Part shown: piece after piece, positions 16,036-26,062 of the stretch
Layout of the letters: each line of letters begins with the position of its first letter
Position numbering within the stretch: position 1 is the first letter of the stretch
Assembly: GCA_030613025.1 (NCBI GenBank)
Contig: JAUWMT010000004.1
Location: 1-64,000, forward strand
DNA length: 64,000 bases
Direction: 5' to 3'
Source: Candidatus Cloacimonadota bacterium
Lineage (GTDB): Bacteria > Cloacimonadota > Cloacimonadia > JGIOTU-2
Made by a program: the position numbers and the translations under genes
The notes under the pieces: generated by a model
Databases searched by the model: none
What the model was told of the DNA's origin: nothing
Seen by the model: only the letters and a program-made list of their open reading frames with translations

Positions 16036-17724
16036 TTACATCTTCCCATGCTTCAAAATCGAAATAAGCAACCAAAATCCCATTATTCCTGCAGCAATAT
16101 ATCCCACAATTCCAATAATAGGAATTCCTTGCCATAGGGGCGGAATTTTGGAAAGCACAATTAAGGATGAACCGATAATGAGGGCGGCGAGAACAATTGC
16201 AAAAGCAATCCGGTTACTGATCTGATCGTGTTTGGTGAGCATTGGTTCTAAGCCCTTATGCACGAATTCTACTTTTAATTCACCGGTTTTAATCTGCCGA
16301 ATAATTTCCCTGATATCAAAAGGAAAATCCTTGATTAAAAGACGAAATTCCGCAACAGATGAATATAGATCTTTTACCAGTTTAACAGGATCCAAACGCT
16401 TTTTCAGTAAGTTTTTCGCAAAAGGTTCAATATGTGAAACCATATCGAAATCAGGATCTAATTTTGTTCCTACTCCCTCGATGGTTATCAATGCTTTTGA
16501 GAGTAAATAAAAATCTGAAGGTAATCTCAATTTGAAATCTATCAACATTCTAAAAAGTTTGTTTAATAACTCACCTACTTTTATCTCTTTCAAAGAAATA
16601 TAAGCATATTGATTAATCAGTTCAGAAACCCGATATTCCAATTGATCACGATTTTCGACATTATAAGTGCCGGTTAAATGGAGTAGTGTTTCGGTTATTT
16701 TATTTGAATCTTTATTCACGACTCCCACGACAATATTTCCCAAGTAATCCTGATATTTCGGTAACAAAGTTCCCATCATTCCGAAATCGAGGAAACAGAT
16801 AATATTATCTTTCAGGATCAGAATATTCCCGGGATGTGGGTCAGCGTGGAAAAAACCTTGTTCAAAGATTTGTTTAAGAACAAGATCACAACCTTGTCCG
16901 GCAATAAGCAAGGGATCGTTTCCTGCTTTGATCAAACCATTCAGATTCGATACTTTGATGCCGTCGATAAATTCCATTGTCAGAATTTTTTTCGTAGAAT
17001 AATCTTTATAAACTTCAGGAACATAAATAGACAAATCAGTTTGAAAATTCCGTGCGAACCTCTCAATATGCGAAGCTTCAATACTAAAATCAATTTCTTT
17101 ATGGATAGAGCGTTCAAATTCTTTCACCATTTCGACCGGATTTAATATCTCAATTTCAGTTATGTGTTTTTCCATTAAAAGTGAAAGGTGAAACATTATT
17201 TCCAAGTCTGTTTCGATAATTTTTTGAATTCCAGTGCGTTGCACTTTAACCGCAACTTTTTCTCCGCTGAATAATTCGGCTCGATAAACTTGAGCTATGG
17301 AAGCAGAAGCAATCGGATTTGGATCTATATTTTTGAAAAGCTCTGAAATCGGTTTTCCCAACTCATGCTCGATCATTTTTATTGCTGCTTCATTCGGCAT
17401 TGGAGGAACTGAATCCTGAAGTTTTTCAAGTTCAAATAGCAGAGGTTCCGGTAAAATATCAGGTCGATTACTCATAATTTGACCGAATTTGATGAAAGTC
17501 GGACCAAGTTCCTCAAGAACCATCCTAACCCGTTCCCAACGTGATAGAGAAATTGGTTTCTCCATTTTTTTATTAGGAATGAACTTCTTTCCAAAATCGA
17601 GGTATTTTTCGATTTGAGAATTGGTGATCAAATCACCGAACCCGTGTTTAAAAAGAACGGTTATGATCTCTCGATAACGATTTATATGGCGATAAGTACG
17701 TCCGATCAATCCGATTTTTCGCAT
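16036..17724 (-). CDS. ubiB: ABC1/UbiB/AarF-family atypical kinase
   Basis: 562 aa. It carries the family KxGQ segment (IKFGQIMSNRPDILPEPL), the A-rich loop ASASIAQVYRA, AVKVQR with the ATP lysine, and HADPHPGN with the metal-binding region. Two hydrophobic helices close the C-terminus (about 500-555). UbiB-type proteins are membrane-bound ATPase/kinases that help handle quinone or other isoprenoid lipids. It shares a base with the stop of the phasin-like gene upstream and sits in a lipid-flavoured operon, so lipid handling rather than ubiquinone synthesis is inferred. Confidence 0.9.
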   Translation of the reverse strand: MRKIGLIGRTYRHINRYREIITVLFKHGFGDLITNSQIEKYLDFGKKFIPNKKMEKPISLSRWERVRMVLEELGPTFIKFGQIMSNRPDILPEPLLFELEKLQDSVPPMPNEAAIKMIEHELGKPISELFKNIDPNPIASASIAQVYRAELFSGEKVAVKVQRTGIQKIIETDLEIMFHLSLLMEKHITEIEILNPVEMVKEFERSIHKEIDFSIEASHIERFARNFQTDLSIYVPEVYKDYSTKKILTMEFIDGIKVSNLNGLIKAGNDPLLIAGQGCDLVLKQIFEQGFFHADPHPGNILILKDNIICFLDFGMMGTLLPKYQDYLGNIVVGVVNKDSNKITETLLHLTGTYNVENRDQLEYRVSELINQYAYISLKEIKVGELLNKLFRMLIDFKLRLPSDFYLLSKALITIEGVGTKLDPDFDMVSHIEPFAKNLLKKRLDPVKLVKDLYSSVAEFRLLIKDFPFDIREIIRQIKTGELKVEFVHKGLEPMLTKHDQISNRIAFAIVLAALIIGSSLIVLSKIPPLWQGIPIIGIVGYIAAGIMGFWLLISILKHGKM

Positions 17725-18032
17725 TATTTTTTGTCTTTTTTAGCTCTTAAATTTTCCAGCTTTTTAATCCGTTTTTCCAATCTGTTAAAATCTTCACGTG
17801 TTGGAATATCTAATTTTTCCAAAGCATTTTTTACAAACTTCTGAACTTGTGCTTCCAAATTCTCTCTTGCTTTTTCAGATTGTTTCAGCAGGTCGTTGAC
17901 AAATTTTTTTCCTTCTTCAGCGGTAAGTTTACTTTCTTCCGAGATTTTTTTTCCTAATTTCTCGATTTTGTCTTTGGTCATAGAAGCGATGCCAATTCCT
18001 GTTAGAATTGTTTTTTTTAATAGATCAAACAT
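17724..18032 (-). CDS. Phasin-family / granule-associated coiled-coil protein
   Basis: 102 aa. A short hydrophobic N-terminus (LLKKTILTGIGIASM) is followed by charged heptad-type helices rich in K and E. This matches the phasin family (PhaI/PhaF-type, poly-hydroxyalkanoate granule-associated), although small UbiB-linked phasin-like proteins are common without PHA genes and none are visible here. It overlaps the end of the DUF2156 gene by 8 nt and the start of the UbiB gene by 1 nt, so it is tightly coupled to both. Confidence 0.75.
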   Translation of the reverse strand: MFDLLKKTILTGIGIASMTKDKIEKLGKKISEESKLTAEEGKKFVNDLLKQSEKARENLEAQVQKFVKNALEKLDIPTREDFNRLEKRIKKLENLRAKKDKK

Positions 18033-18633
18033 TTTTGTCCTCCTGTTTAGTTTGATATTTTTTACTTTTTATTCTACTTGGGATTTTATGTAAAGTCTTT
18101 TTTGTAGTTGAAACTGCTTTATGACTTTTTTCTCTAATACCTTTAATTACACTTCCGGAAGTTGAACCAATAAAATCGATAGTTCCATCTTTTATTTTGG
18201 TAATACTTTTCCATGCAAAGTTTAGCTGATTTAAAAGTTTTTTGGTTACACTGGTTGGATCATAAACTTTTAGGAGGGCATACAAAATAACGGGATTGAA
18301 TCGTGATGATGAATAAGCTAAATAACGACCTTCCCAGGAAGTTGGTCCGAATTGTCTCTTAAATTTATAAAGCGGTTTGAATCTATGAAAATATCCCAGA
18401 TGGTTAAACGCTAATTTTAGTGCTGTTTTAATTATTATACTTTGCTCCTGATCAGTTGTATGTTCGTATGATAAAGGAGCTGTGCCCAGAGTTGCCATAG
18501 CGTATCCTTGTTCTTTCAGAATGCGAAAAGATTCGGTGAACAACAATTGACTTGTGCCACTTATCGTTTTTTCTTTACGACGCATCACATCGAAATAAAT
18601 ACCGTTTCTCGTATAAATGGGTGTGCAAACCAC
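18025..18633 (-). pseudogene. DUF2156 / lysyl-phosphatidylglycerol synthase C-terminal-like, 3' part of frameshifted gene
   Basis: The ORF begins at a non-ATG codon (MVCTPIYTRNG), but the same frame reads upstream to the C-run at 18705-18709 as EPSLDNPKERKYFIALIDN, continuing the 5' part at 18692-19246. Together they form a MprF-like aminoacyl-transferase C-terminal domain (DUF2156, about 400 aa). Family landmarks here are YFDVMRR and the GYAMATLGTAPLS block. Its last ~35 residues are basic. Its stop overlaps the phasin-like start by 8 nt. Confidence 0.75.
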
Positions 18634-18691
18634 AAATGCCTCTACTTTGTTATCAATGAGTGCTATAAAATATTTTCTTTCTTTTGGATTA

Positions 18692-19246
18692 TCAAGAGAA
18701 GGCTCCCCCTATCAGAAAAGCAAATTCTCCGGAACCTTTGAAATTTTTCCAAGTGGCGGAAAGTTCTTCCATATCCCTTTCCCATTCCGGTTGCCGTTTT
18801 ATCAATGGACAATATTCTTCAACTGTCAGACCTCGTTTCTTTGCCTGGTTTATATTTTTCCGTAAACTTCGGAACTTGCTTCCTTCCAGAGAAAACTTTT
18901 TCAAATCAAAAATTGGCTCCTCTCCAATCTTGATTATTCCAAAGCCCATATCTTCGAGTATATCTTTGCAACGCTCCGTGACAGATTGGAAGCAACAAAG
19001 CCATTTATGCTCTTTACAGAATTGTTTAAATTCAGTTACGAACTCGCGAATATCAGAAGGATCGCATACCGGATCAGCCGCCGCCATAGCAACATTTGCT
19101 TTGACTACATAAGCGATCACTCCATCGATACCGGAAGGTGAATAGAAGTATGATTTGTCCCTGGGCAGGATGTTATATGATTGTGAATGATAGCCATATT
19201 TTTTCAGTAATTCAAGCACACGAACGGCTTCATTTTCTTTACGCAT
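18692..19246 (-). pseudogene. DUF2156 / lysyl-phosphatidylglycerol synthase C-terminal-like, 5' part of frameshifted gene
   Basis: 184 aa ending GGAFS at a TGA. The start MRKENEAVRVLEL, the DKSYFYSP and AYVVKANVAMAAADPVCDP blocks, and LRKNINQAKKRG are the expected N-terminal half of MprF-type DUF2156. Removing one G from the five-G run (plus-strand CCCCC, 18705-18709) restores a single frame with the downstream ORF. This may be real decay, phase variation or an assembly error. The start overlaps the preceding small ORF by 8 nt. Confidence 0.78.
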
Positions 19247-19424
19247 TTATGATTCTCCTTTTGTTTTCAGTAGTCATAATTGGACTGGACTCATGAAACT
19301 TTTGCAGGAAATCGATGTTTGAATATTTCTCTTTAAAACCGGTAGCTTTACGCAAATAGAAGACAACGACTCCTTCCAAATGAGCCATTGCAATACTAAA
19401 AATTGCAAGTAAAATAAATTTCAA
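19239..19424 (-). CDS. Short membrane protein fragment (VVxYLR motif)
   Basis: 61 aa. One hydrophobic helix, then HLEGVVVFYLRKATGF. The (L/A)E-xx-VVVYLR motif is typical, as I recall, of the first helix of a longer multi-helix membrane protein, so this looks like a truncated copy. A second stub with FLEEAVVVYLRK occurs at 27557-27649. It overlaps the DUF2156 start. Confidence 0.5.
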   Translation of the reverse strand: MKFILLAIFSIAMAHLEGVVVFYLRKATGFKEKYSNIDFLQKFHESSPIMTTENKRRIINA

Positions 19425-19437
19425 CCAAATAGTTGAA

Positions 19438-19635
19438 CTATTCCAAAAGGATTATTAATAACATAAATAATCCTATGAAACCAAGAAAATAACCAATTAA
19501 GCAAAATAAATTAGTTGGCAATTCAGAGCATTTTTTCAGCCAGTTTTTTACTTTTTCTGGAATAATTGTTATAAGAACTCCACAAACAAAAAGCATAGAT
19601 GAGAATATTATCAATATAATTTTTGTAAATATCAT
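19438..19635 (-). CDS. Small two-helix membrane protein
   Basis: 65 aa with hydrophobic helices at about 1-24 and 42-65 separated by a short basic loop (PEKVKNWLKKC). It resembles the DUF2065 type in size and topology, but I cannot confirm the family. It sits in the run between the DUF1302-like porin and the lipid genes, with small gaps. Confidence 0.6.
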   Translation of the reverse strand: MIFTKIILIIFSSMLFVCGVLITIIPEKVKNWLKKCSELPTNLFCLIGYFLGFIGLFMLLIILLE

Positions 19636-19645
19636 AATAAACCTT

Positions 19646-20977
19646 TTAAAAACTTACCTTTACTTTGAAATAAATTTCATCATTACCCTTCAAATTACTG
19701 AACATATTGCTTCCTTTTCCATCGATAATGTAAGCTCCAAACAACAATTCGATATTATCATACGGGCAATAAATTATTTCCGGATTTGCAACGAATCCAT
19801 AATTGTTTTTATAATCATCCCAATCGGTTACAGAAATTGCTCCACCGATTGGAACAATTTTCAATTCATCATTAAAGAATTTCTTTTCAATGCGAAGAGT
19901 TAAATAATCATTCAGGTCATCATTTCCTCTTTCGTGAATAAAACCGTGTAGAAATTGAGTATTCAGATATATTCCATTTTTGAAAGTATAATCTCCACCA
20001 ATAACGAATTTGCAATACGGATCATTTTTCAAGGCAATTGATTTTGTTATGGAATCCCCAACTATAGTCTGCATTTCAACTTCATTAGGAATCGTGAGAG
20101 CAGCTTCTCCCCAAATTCCAACATCGAGAAGACTGCCAGCAAAGTCGGCACCAATAATCTGCATTTTTGGATAGATCATCTCTACTGACGCATCTACAGT
20201 TCCCAATGTATCGACAGGATTAATAATTACTTTATTAAGCAAAGGTAAATCGTCTCTGCCGTAATAATAACTTACCGATAGATCATAATCGAATAAATTA
20301 GTGCCAATCTTAAAGGCTGCCTGCGACGATTCTGTAAATTTTTGTTCCGGTAAGATTATTTTGTCCCAATACTTACGAAGCGTCATTCCCTCCGGAAATT
20401 CCATCGGTTCGGATAGAGCAGAAGCAAAAATGCCGGAAGGTAAAACTGCCGGAGTAAAGGTAGGCACATATACTCCGGAAAAAGTGAAATTTTCCAAGTA
20501 ATAAGTTGCCAAAACAGAATTTACGCCCGATTGTTCACCAAAATTGAAAATATCTTCCAGATCTTCAGGGCAAATATTGCTAGTCGGATTCAGTCTGTCC
20601 GCAGTTCCCCAAGTAATTATCTGACGTCCGATCCTGACATCCAAATCTTGTAAGCCAAACTGGTATAGATCAAGATATGCTTCCCGAAATTCTAATTGCC
20701 ATTTATCGACTTTATCTTTGCTCTGCAAATCTGCTGCTTGATATATTTCAGGAAAGCCGAATCCTCTTAAACGAACTTCACTGAATAGATGATAATTGTC
20801 GGAATAAGAACCTTCAAATTTGAGCCCTAATTGATTTTCATTCCATGTAAAAGAATTATCATCTATGAGCATACGGTTATCTGTTTTCAGATATCCATTG
20901 ATACTGAAATCTGCTTGAGCATAAGAATTGCTGAATATCGCAACTAATATGCTGATGAATAGAATTATTTTTTTCAT
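19646..20977 (-). CDS. DUF1302-like outer-membrane protein
   Basis: 443 aa. A signal peptide (about 1-20) is followed by many amphipathic beta segments and a typical terminal phenylalanine (KVKVSF). The block VRIGRQIITWGTADRLNPTS matches my recollection of the DUF1302 porin-like family, often found beside MMPL exporters. It probably forms the outer-membrane exit or a lipid-binding barrel for the exporter encoded at 23046-25991. Confidence 0.75.
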   Translation of the reverse strand: MKKIILFISILVAIFSNSYAQADFSINGYLKTDNRMLIDDNSFTWNENQLGLKFEGSYSDNYHLFSEVRLRGFGFPEIYQAADLQSKDKVDKWQLEFREAYLDLYQFGLQDLDVRIGRQIITWGTADRLNPTSNICPEDLEDIFNFGEQSGVNSVLATYYLENFTFSGVYVPTFTPAVLPSGIFASALSEPMEFPEGMTLRKYWDKIILPEQKFTESSQAAFKIGTNLFDYDLSVSYYYGRDDLPLLNKVIINPVDTLGTVDASVEMIYPKMQIIGADFAGSLLDVGIWGEAALTIPNEVEMQTIVGDSITKSIALKNDPYCKFVIGGDYTFKNGIYLNTQFLHGFIHERGNDDLNDYLTLRIEKKFFNDELKIVPIGGAISVTDWDDYKNNYGFVANPEIIYCPYDNIELLFGAYIIDGKGSNMFSNLKGNDEIYFKVKVSF

Positions 20978-21001
20978 AATAAATTTCTCTTTTTATCTTC
21001 T

Positions 21002-21090
21002 CGTTACCAAGCCCCTGCTTGGTAACGCAATTTGTTGTGAAACCCTGTTTCACATTTTGTAATTATGTTCCCAAAGAGGGCTTTGGGAAC
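21002..21090. repeat. Palindrome cluster, CGTTnCCAA family
   Basis: CGTTACCAAGC-CCCT-GCTTGGTAACG (21002-21027), a hairpin TGTGAAA-CCCTG-TTTCACA (about 21036-21054) and GTTCCCAAAG-AGGG-CTTTGGGAAC (21067-21090). The outer two appear in the same order as at 6651-6722. Confidence 0.85.
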
Positions 21091-21127
21091 AAGAATCGGT
21101 AATGGTCGGTGTTTCATGATTCAATCA

Positions 21128-21153
21128 TTGCGAAGGTCTTCGACCATTCGCAA
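21128..21153. repeat. Palindrome, TTGCGAA family
   Basis: TTGCGAAGGT-CTTCG-ACCATTCGCAA, arms matching with one unpaired base. Lies just after the end of the LolA-like gene on the minus strand. Confidence 0.65.
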
Positions 21154-21166
21154 GGTTTTGGATAAT

Positions 21167-21913
21167 CTATTTAGCTCTTTTTAGATTTCTTTTAGTGAAA
21201 ATCTTATCTGAAAGACCTTTATCCAATTCTATTTTTTCAGTGATCATTTTGGTGCTGTGCTGTTTCTTTATATCTGTCATTTCTGCTTCTGATGCAATCC
21301 AATATTCACCGTGTTTTTTGATGTTTCGACTTTCAAATAATTTCCAAAGAGTTGAATTCTTATCATAAAATTCCACTTTTACAGGATAAAAATTATCCTG
21401 CCTTACCCACATTTTCAGTTTGCTGTAACTCTTTTCCACACCCGGTTTGGGAATAAGTTCGAGAATATACAGAATATCGGTTTTTTCTAGAAGAGTGGCA
21501 TCATGTTCTTCTGCATATTTGCTGGCACTCATATCGTCATAACTAAAATCGGTTCCTGCAAAATTATCATTTTTGATGTGAGAAGCGATTCGTCTTACCT
21601 TATTAAATGCAGGAAGGTATATATACTGAATATCATCAGGAAGTGATAAAAAGCTGACGCCTTTCTGGTCTGCCGGTGAGAGAAAGCGTACTAAACGCAT
21701 TTCATCACCTTTCTGATACATCTTCATCTCTCGAATTTTCTCATTTCCGCCTTTGTCCGTTAAGGTCATTTTCAGGGATATTTCCTGATCTTGCGGTGCA
21801 TTCACGACTGCATCTGCATTTTTGAGAATGTCTTCTGCTAAGTGTGTTTGAGCATAAACGCTTCCACATGCCAAAATCAGAAGCATTGTAATGGTTATTG
21901 CCTTTTTTTTCAT
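21167..21913 (-). CDS. LolA-like outer-membrane lipoprotein-sorting family protein (COG2834)
   Basis: 248 aa with a signal peptide ending SVYAQ. The body has the family's beta pattern: LKMTLTDKGGNEKIREMKMYQKGDEMRLVRFLSP, then YLPAFNKVRRI and the SASKYAEEHD region, then VKVEFYDKNSTLWKLFE. Members bind lipid in the periplasm and are often encoded with MMPL/RND exporters. It sits with patatin and MMPL in the cluster, so it probably ferries the exported lipid. It is separated from patatin by a 180-bp repeat region. Confidence 0.85.
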   Translation of the reverse strand: MKKKAITITMLLILACGSVYAQTHLAEDILKNADAVVNAPQDQEISLKMTLTDKGGNEKIREMKMYQKGDEMRLVRFLSPADQKGVSFLSLPDDIQYIYLPAFNKVRRIASHIKNDNFAGTDFSYDDMSASKYAEEHDATLLEKTDILYILELIPKPGVEKSYSKLKMWVRQDNFYPVKVEFYDKNSTLWKLFESRNIKKHGEYWIASEAEMTDIKKQHSTKMITEKIELDKGLSDKIFTKRNLKRAK

Positions 21914-21979
21914 TTTTGTATCCTTTGTTTTTTTTTATCTTTTTTAAGGGTTTTGCATAATTGGTGAATTTTTATCAAC

Positions 21980-22066
21980 CAACCTCATCCCCTATCCCTT
22001 CTCCTAAAAAGAGAAGGGGGAATTCTGACTTCCTCTCCTTTTTTAGGAGAGGATTGAGGTGAGGTA
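21980..22066. repeat. Palindromic intergenic repeat (CCTCATCCCC type)
   Basis: Outer ACCTCA...TGAGGT arms with inner hairpins such as CTCTCCTTTTTTAGGAGAG. Occupies most of the gap between the LolA-like and patatin genes and may end or stabilise the transcript. Confidence 0.6.
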
Positions 22067-22093
22067 AAAAACGCTCCATTTTGCAGAACTCAT

Positions 22094-23035
22094 TTATTTT
22101 TCTTTTAAAATTTTTTCGGCAGCATGATATCCTTTTTCGATTATTTTTTCTGCATTGTAAAATTCAAACATATTTACGCTATCAACTTCCGGTTCGATCA
22201 AAACATCTGGTTTGTATAATTCGATAGATTGCTTTATCATTTTTTCTTGAGCTATCTTAATCGATTGATTGAATATTTTTTTCATGCTGGGTAGATCTTC
22301 TTTCTCTTTGTGTTTGATGAAATTCCTTATCCATTTCTTATCGACAATCAAGTCTTCGAGTTTTCTTTGCAGAGTAGGAATAATTTCGAGAGGTTTCTCT
22401 AAATTTATTTTATTGTCACTCTTTTTATCGCGTTTAATGTCCGACATGTTTTTTGACGACAAAACATTAACTGCAATAATATGATTTGCACCCATTTCAC
22501 TTGCTACATTAATTGGAACAGGACTAACGAGACCGCCGTCAACGAGAATAATATTATTCCAGATTACCGGTTGAAATACAATAGGGATTGAAATACTGGC
22601 ACGAATTGCTTCTACGAGATCGCCTTTACTAAAATGGATTTCCTGCCCTGTGAGCAGATCGGTTGCTAATGCCGTAAAAGGAATTTGTAGATTTTCTATC
22701 TTTTTTTCACCTAATATTGAGGTTAAAAATTCCTGAACTTTTGTTCCTGAGACCAAACCTGATTTGCCAAATCCGGGTGAAAAAAGCTTTGCAGTGGATG
22801 CCAGATCGGCTTCCAAAGCTATATCCTCAATCTCTTTGATACTTAATCCGCCGGCGTAAGCACCTCCGATCAAAGCTCCAATACTTGAACCGGCAATAAA
22901 ATCAATTTTTACATTCATTTCTTCTAAATATTTTATAACGCCGATATGAGATAGCCCTTTTGCGCCACCGCAGCCAAGAACCAAACCCACTTTTTTCTTT
23001 TTAAAGTGCTTCATCAATTTGTCTTTCCATTCCAT
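22094..23035 (-). CDS. Patatin-like phospholipase (RssA/YchK-like)
   Basis: 313 aa. The oxyanion-hole GCGGAKGLSHIGV is at about residue 20, the nucleophile serine in GSSIGALIGG at about 50, and the second catalytic residue in DGGLVSPVP. These are the Ser-Asp dyad of the patatin family, which hydrolyses acyl ester bonds of lipids, probably at the inner face of the membrane. The following 120 residues are helical and lack known motifs. It is 10 nt from the MMPL gene, so it should act with it in lipid turnover or remodelling. Confidence 0.92.
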   Translation of the reverse strand: MEWKDKLMKHFKKKKVGLVLGCGGAKGLSHIGVIKYLEEMNVKIDFIAGSSIGALIGGAYAGGLSIKEIEDIALEADLASTAKLFSPGFGKSGLVSGTKVQEFLTSILGEKKIENLQIPFTALATDLLTGQEIHFSKGDLVEAIRASISIPIVFQPVIWNNIILVDGGLVSPVPINVASEMGANHIIAVNVLSSKNMSDIKRDKKSDNKINLEKPLEIIPTLQRKLEDLIVDKKWIRNFIKHKEKEDLPSMKKIFNQSIKIAQEKMIKQSIELYKPDVLIEPEVDSVNMFEFYNAEKIIEKGYHAAEKILKEK

Positions 23036-23045
23036 AATTATTTCC

Positions 23046-25991
23046 TCATTTTTTATCTTTAAAATTATTCACTTTCTGTTTTATGTTTGCTTTGATATTT
23101 ATTGCCCGTCTCAACGCCATATGTTTCAAGTCTCCAATGAAGGAAGCGTGTGTGATCAAAAGAAGTGAAGGCAAAAATGTTAAGGATGCTGTAGCACTAA
23201 CTACCATTGTAAGTGCAATTAACCAGCCGAATCTTTGCATCGGAACAATACTACCCAATAATAATGTCAGGAAACCGAGCATTACAGAAAAAGCATTAAT
23301 TATGATGCCTTTACCAGTTGTTTGTAATGTGGTTTCAAGAGCATTTTCCACGCTGTTTTTCTTGCCGATCTCAAAATGAAAACGGTTATTAAAGTGAATT
23401 GTATAATCGATTCCAATTCCCACGGCAACACTCCCGATCATCACCGTGGCAGCATCTAAGGGGATTTTAAAAATCCACATAATTGCAAAATTGAAAAGAA
23501 CAGTGAGAACAATTGGCAAAATGGAAATCAAACCACCAATGAACGATTTGAACTGAATTGCTAACAAAATAAACACAAGTCCAATCGCAAAAAGAAGACT
23601 GTATGTCTGGCTGGAAACGATGTTGTTGTCGATGTCTTTATAAATTATCGGCATACCTGTTTGCTGTAAATCGAGAGAGATCGTTGGATTCTGATCATCT
23701 TTATTTATGTTTTTAAATTTTGTATTGGAAATGAAGATTTGAGTGTCATTAATTTCCCAGACATCACCGATCAGATTCTTTTTAAAATCAGGATTTTGCT
23801 GAATATCTTTTGAGAATAACGGGGTTATTTCTTTTATCAGGCTATTAACTTTATTCCATTTTATCTCATTCTCGATGATAGATACAATCGACATCGCTGC
23901 ATAATCCAGCATTTCAGGATCATCTTCATAATATGAATTTGGAACAATTTTCTTTAAGTTAGAAACAATTCCTTTTTCAGAATGATCCTGATTTTTCTCA
24001 AAATATTTCAGGAGAGAATTTATCACTTTATTCTGCAGAGCTGAAGATTCTATCAGCAGATCACTGTCCTCGTCATTCATATAATCTACCAATTTAATAG
24101 TTATGCTGGAAGTTGGAATTTCCTGATCATCTTGAGTTAGATGTTCATGCAGGATTTCTTCTAACGCATCTCGATCTTTTATTTCAAAACCATAATGAGT
24201 AGCATCATAAAAAATCATATTAGAAATATTTACCACTCTTTTTTGATTTATCTCTTTTAGATTGGAATTTGCTTCTGTTAAATCTATCGTCAAAATATCA
24301 GAATTTATATTTTCGGAAATAAACCGATCTATTTGGCCAGTTATTAGATTTGCTTTTTTTGTATTAACAGTTCCCAGTTTTGCCTGAATTAATCCTTCAT
24401 TATTTTGCGAATTGATTAATTGTGGGAGAATTTCATTTCCCTCTAAAAAGAACCAGAGATTTGCCACTCCTTCGCGGGTTTCGGGGATGCAATAACTGTC
24501 ATTCATCACATCGTTCATTTCGCAGATCAGATCGGCAATAGATTGAGGACTGTTCACATCCGGCAAACTTTTCAAGTATTTTTCCAATTTTACAATCTCT
24601 TTTAAGACAGCAGGTTCCTGCAGATCACCTTTTACTAAGATCTGGATAGGAATGGAACCGCCGAGTTTTGATTCCATCATATCCTCTGCCTGACGAATTT
24701 CACTATCCTTCTTAAAATAATCCACCATATTTACTTCTCTGCTAATATTGAAAATAGAAAAAATGCCGATTGCACAAATAGAGAATCCTACAAGCACGAT
24801 TCCAACTTTTCTTTTTATAATGACTCCACTTAACCTTTTCATAAAACGATTCGTTGAGGTGTATTGGGTAGATTTCTGATTCTTTCTGATTTTAGGCGGA
24901 GGCATAAATGAAAGCAAAGCCGGCAAAAAAGTGATTGAAACAATAAAGGCGAACATAACTCCGATTGCCGTGAAAATTCCGAATTCTTTGATAATCGTTA
25001 GATTAGAAACTAAAAATGCCAAAAACCCGATGGATGTGGTCAATCCTGCCAGAAAAATCGGCACACCGACTTCGCTGATAGTATTTTTGATAGCTTCTAT
25101 TTTATTATCACCTTTGCGGATATCTTCTAAATATTTGTTTACCATATGAATTCCGTAAGCACTGCCTATAGCAAGCAGCAAGATAGGCATTCCGTCAGAA
25201 GCGATTGTAAGTTTGATCCCAAACAAAGACATTAGCCCCAAACCCCAGATTGTGCTGATGATCACAGTTGCGAGTGGTAATATCACTCCTCGCTTACTGC
25301 GGAAACTTATTGCCAAAGTTATGATCAATAAAAGAAGAACTACAGGAAGTAATTTGGCAACATCGGAATTAATAACATCTGTCAGATAAATCATCTGGAA
25401 GGGAATACCGGCAAAGTATAATTTTTCGTTTCCTTCTGTGGATTGAACCAATTCTTTCATTTCTCGCCCAACAACAAGCCGGTCTGCATCTTCATTTAAT
25501 CGGGCAATAACTACTGCTATAGTTCCATCATCCGAAACGATATTTCCACGATACATTTCTTTGGATAATGTGTAATTCTTGATTTTTCCCAACTCTTCTT
25601 TATTTGATGGAATATTTCGCTCATCAACCAATTTTCCGACTTCCAAGCCATCTTCCATCTTCTTAATATCGATAACATCTGTAAGACTGGTTACATAAGA
25701 TATTTCCGGCATTTCTTTCAATTGTTGAGTTATCGTGTTTATCCGGTTTAAGGTATTTGGATTGAACACATCATCTGTTTCCAAAGCGATCATTGCCAGA
25801 GAATTGCCTCCGAATTTATCTCCGACTTCATTGAATAAAACCACATTCGGATCTTCCTGCGGTAAGTATTCCAGGATGTCACTGCTTATTTCCAGTTTTC
25901 GTAACTGGAATGCCATAAATACTGTTATAATGATAGTTACAATAATTATCGGAACACGATATTTCAGCACCAATTCTGCGAATTTTCTCAT
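23046..25991 (-). CDS. MMPL/RND-superfamily exporter
   Basis: 981 aa with about 12 transmembrane helices in two blocks, each preceded by a large periplasmic domain (about 40-200 and 430-745). RND-type motifs are present, such as GSAYGIHMVNKY and VAVGIGIDYTIHF, the latter like the GXXXDY proton-relay region of MmpL and HpnN proteins. The family exports hydrophobic lipids. Patatin, a LolA-like protein and a DUF1302-like porin follow downstream on the same strand, suggesting a lipid export line. Confidence 0.92.
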   Translation of the reverse strand: MRKFAELVLKYRVPIIIVTIIITVFMAFQLRKLEISSDILEYLPQEDPNVVLFNEVGDKFGGNSLAMIALETDDVFNPNTLNRINTITQQLKEMPEISYVTSLTDVIDIKKMEDGLEVGKLVDERNIPSNKEELGKIKNYTLSKEMYRGNIVSDDGTIAVVIARLNEDADRLVVGREMKELVQSTEGNEKLYFAGIPFQMIYLTDVINSDVAKLLPVVLLLLIITLAISFRSKRGVILPLATVIISTIWGLGLMSLFGIKLTIASDGMPILLLAIGSAYGIHMVNKYLEDIRKGDNKIEAIKNTISEVGVPIFLAGLTTSIGFLAFLVSNLTIIKEFGIFTAIGVMFAFIVSITFLPALLSFMPPPKIRKNQKSTQYTSTNRFMKRLSGVIIKRKVGIVLVGFSICAIGIFSIFNISREVNMVDYFKKDSEIRQAEDMMESKLGGSIPIQILVKGDLQEPAVLKEIVKLEKYLKSLPDVNSPQSIADLICEMNDVMNDSYCIPETREGVANLWFFLEGNEILPQLINSQNNEGLIQAKLGTVNTKKANLITGQIDRFISENINSDILTIDLTEANSNLKEINQKRVVNISNMIFYDATHYGFEIKDRDALEEILHEHLTQDDQEIPTSSITIKLVDYMNDEDSDLLIESSALQNKVINSLLKYFEKNQDHSEKGIVSNLKKIVPNSYYEDDPEMLDYAAMSIVSIIENEIKWNKVNSLIKEITPLFSKDIQQNPDFKKNLIGDVWEINDTQIFISNTKFKNINKDDQNPTISLDLQQTGMPIIYKDIDNNIVSSQTYSLLFAIGLVFILLAIQFKSFIGGLISILPIVLTVLFNFAIMWIFKIPLDAATVMIGSVAVGIGIDYTIHFNNRFHFEIGKKNSVENALETTLQTTGKGIIINAFSVMLGFLTLLLGSIVPMQRFGWLIALTMVVSATASLTFLPSLLLITHASFIGDLKHMALRRAINIKANIKQKVNNFKDKK

Positions 25992-26062
25992 TGATTTTCT
26001 CCTACATATCCATTTTTTATATTTTTTTTCGTGAATTTTATTTTGATTAATATCTTCATCAA

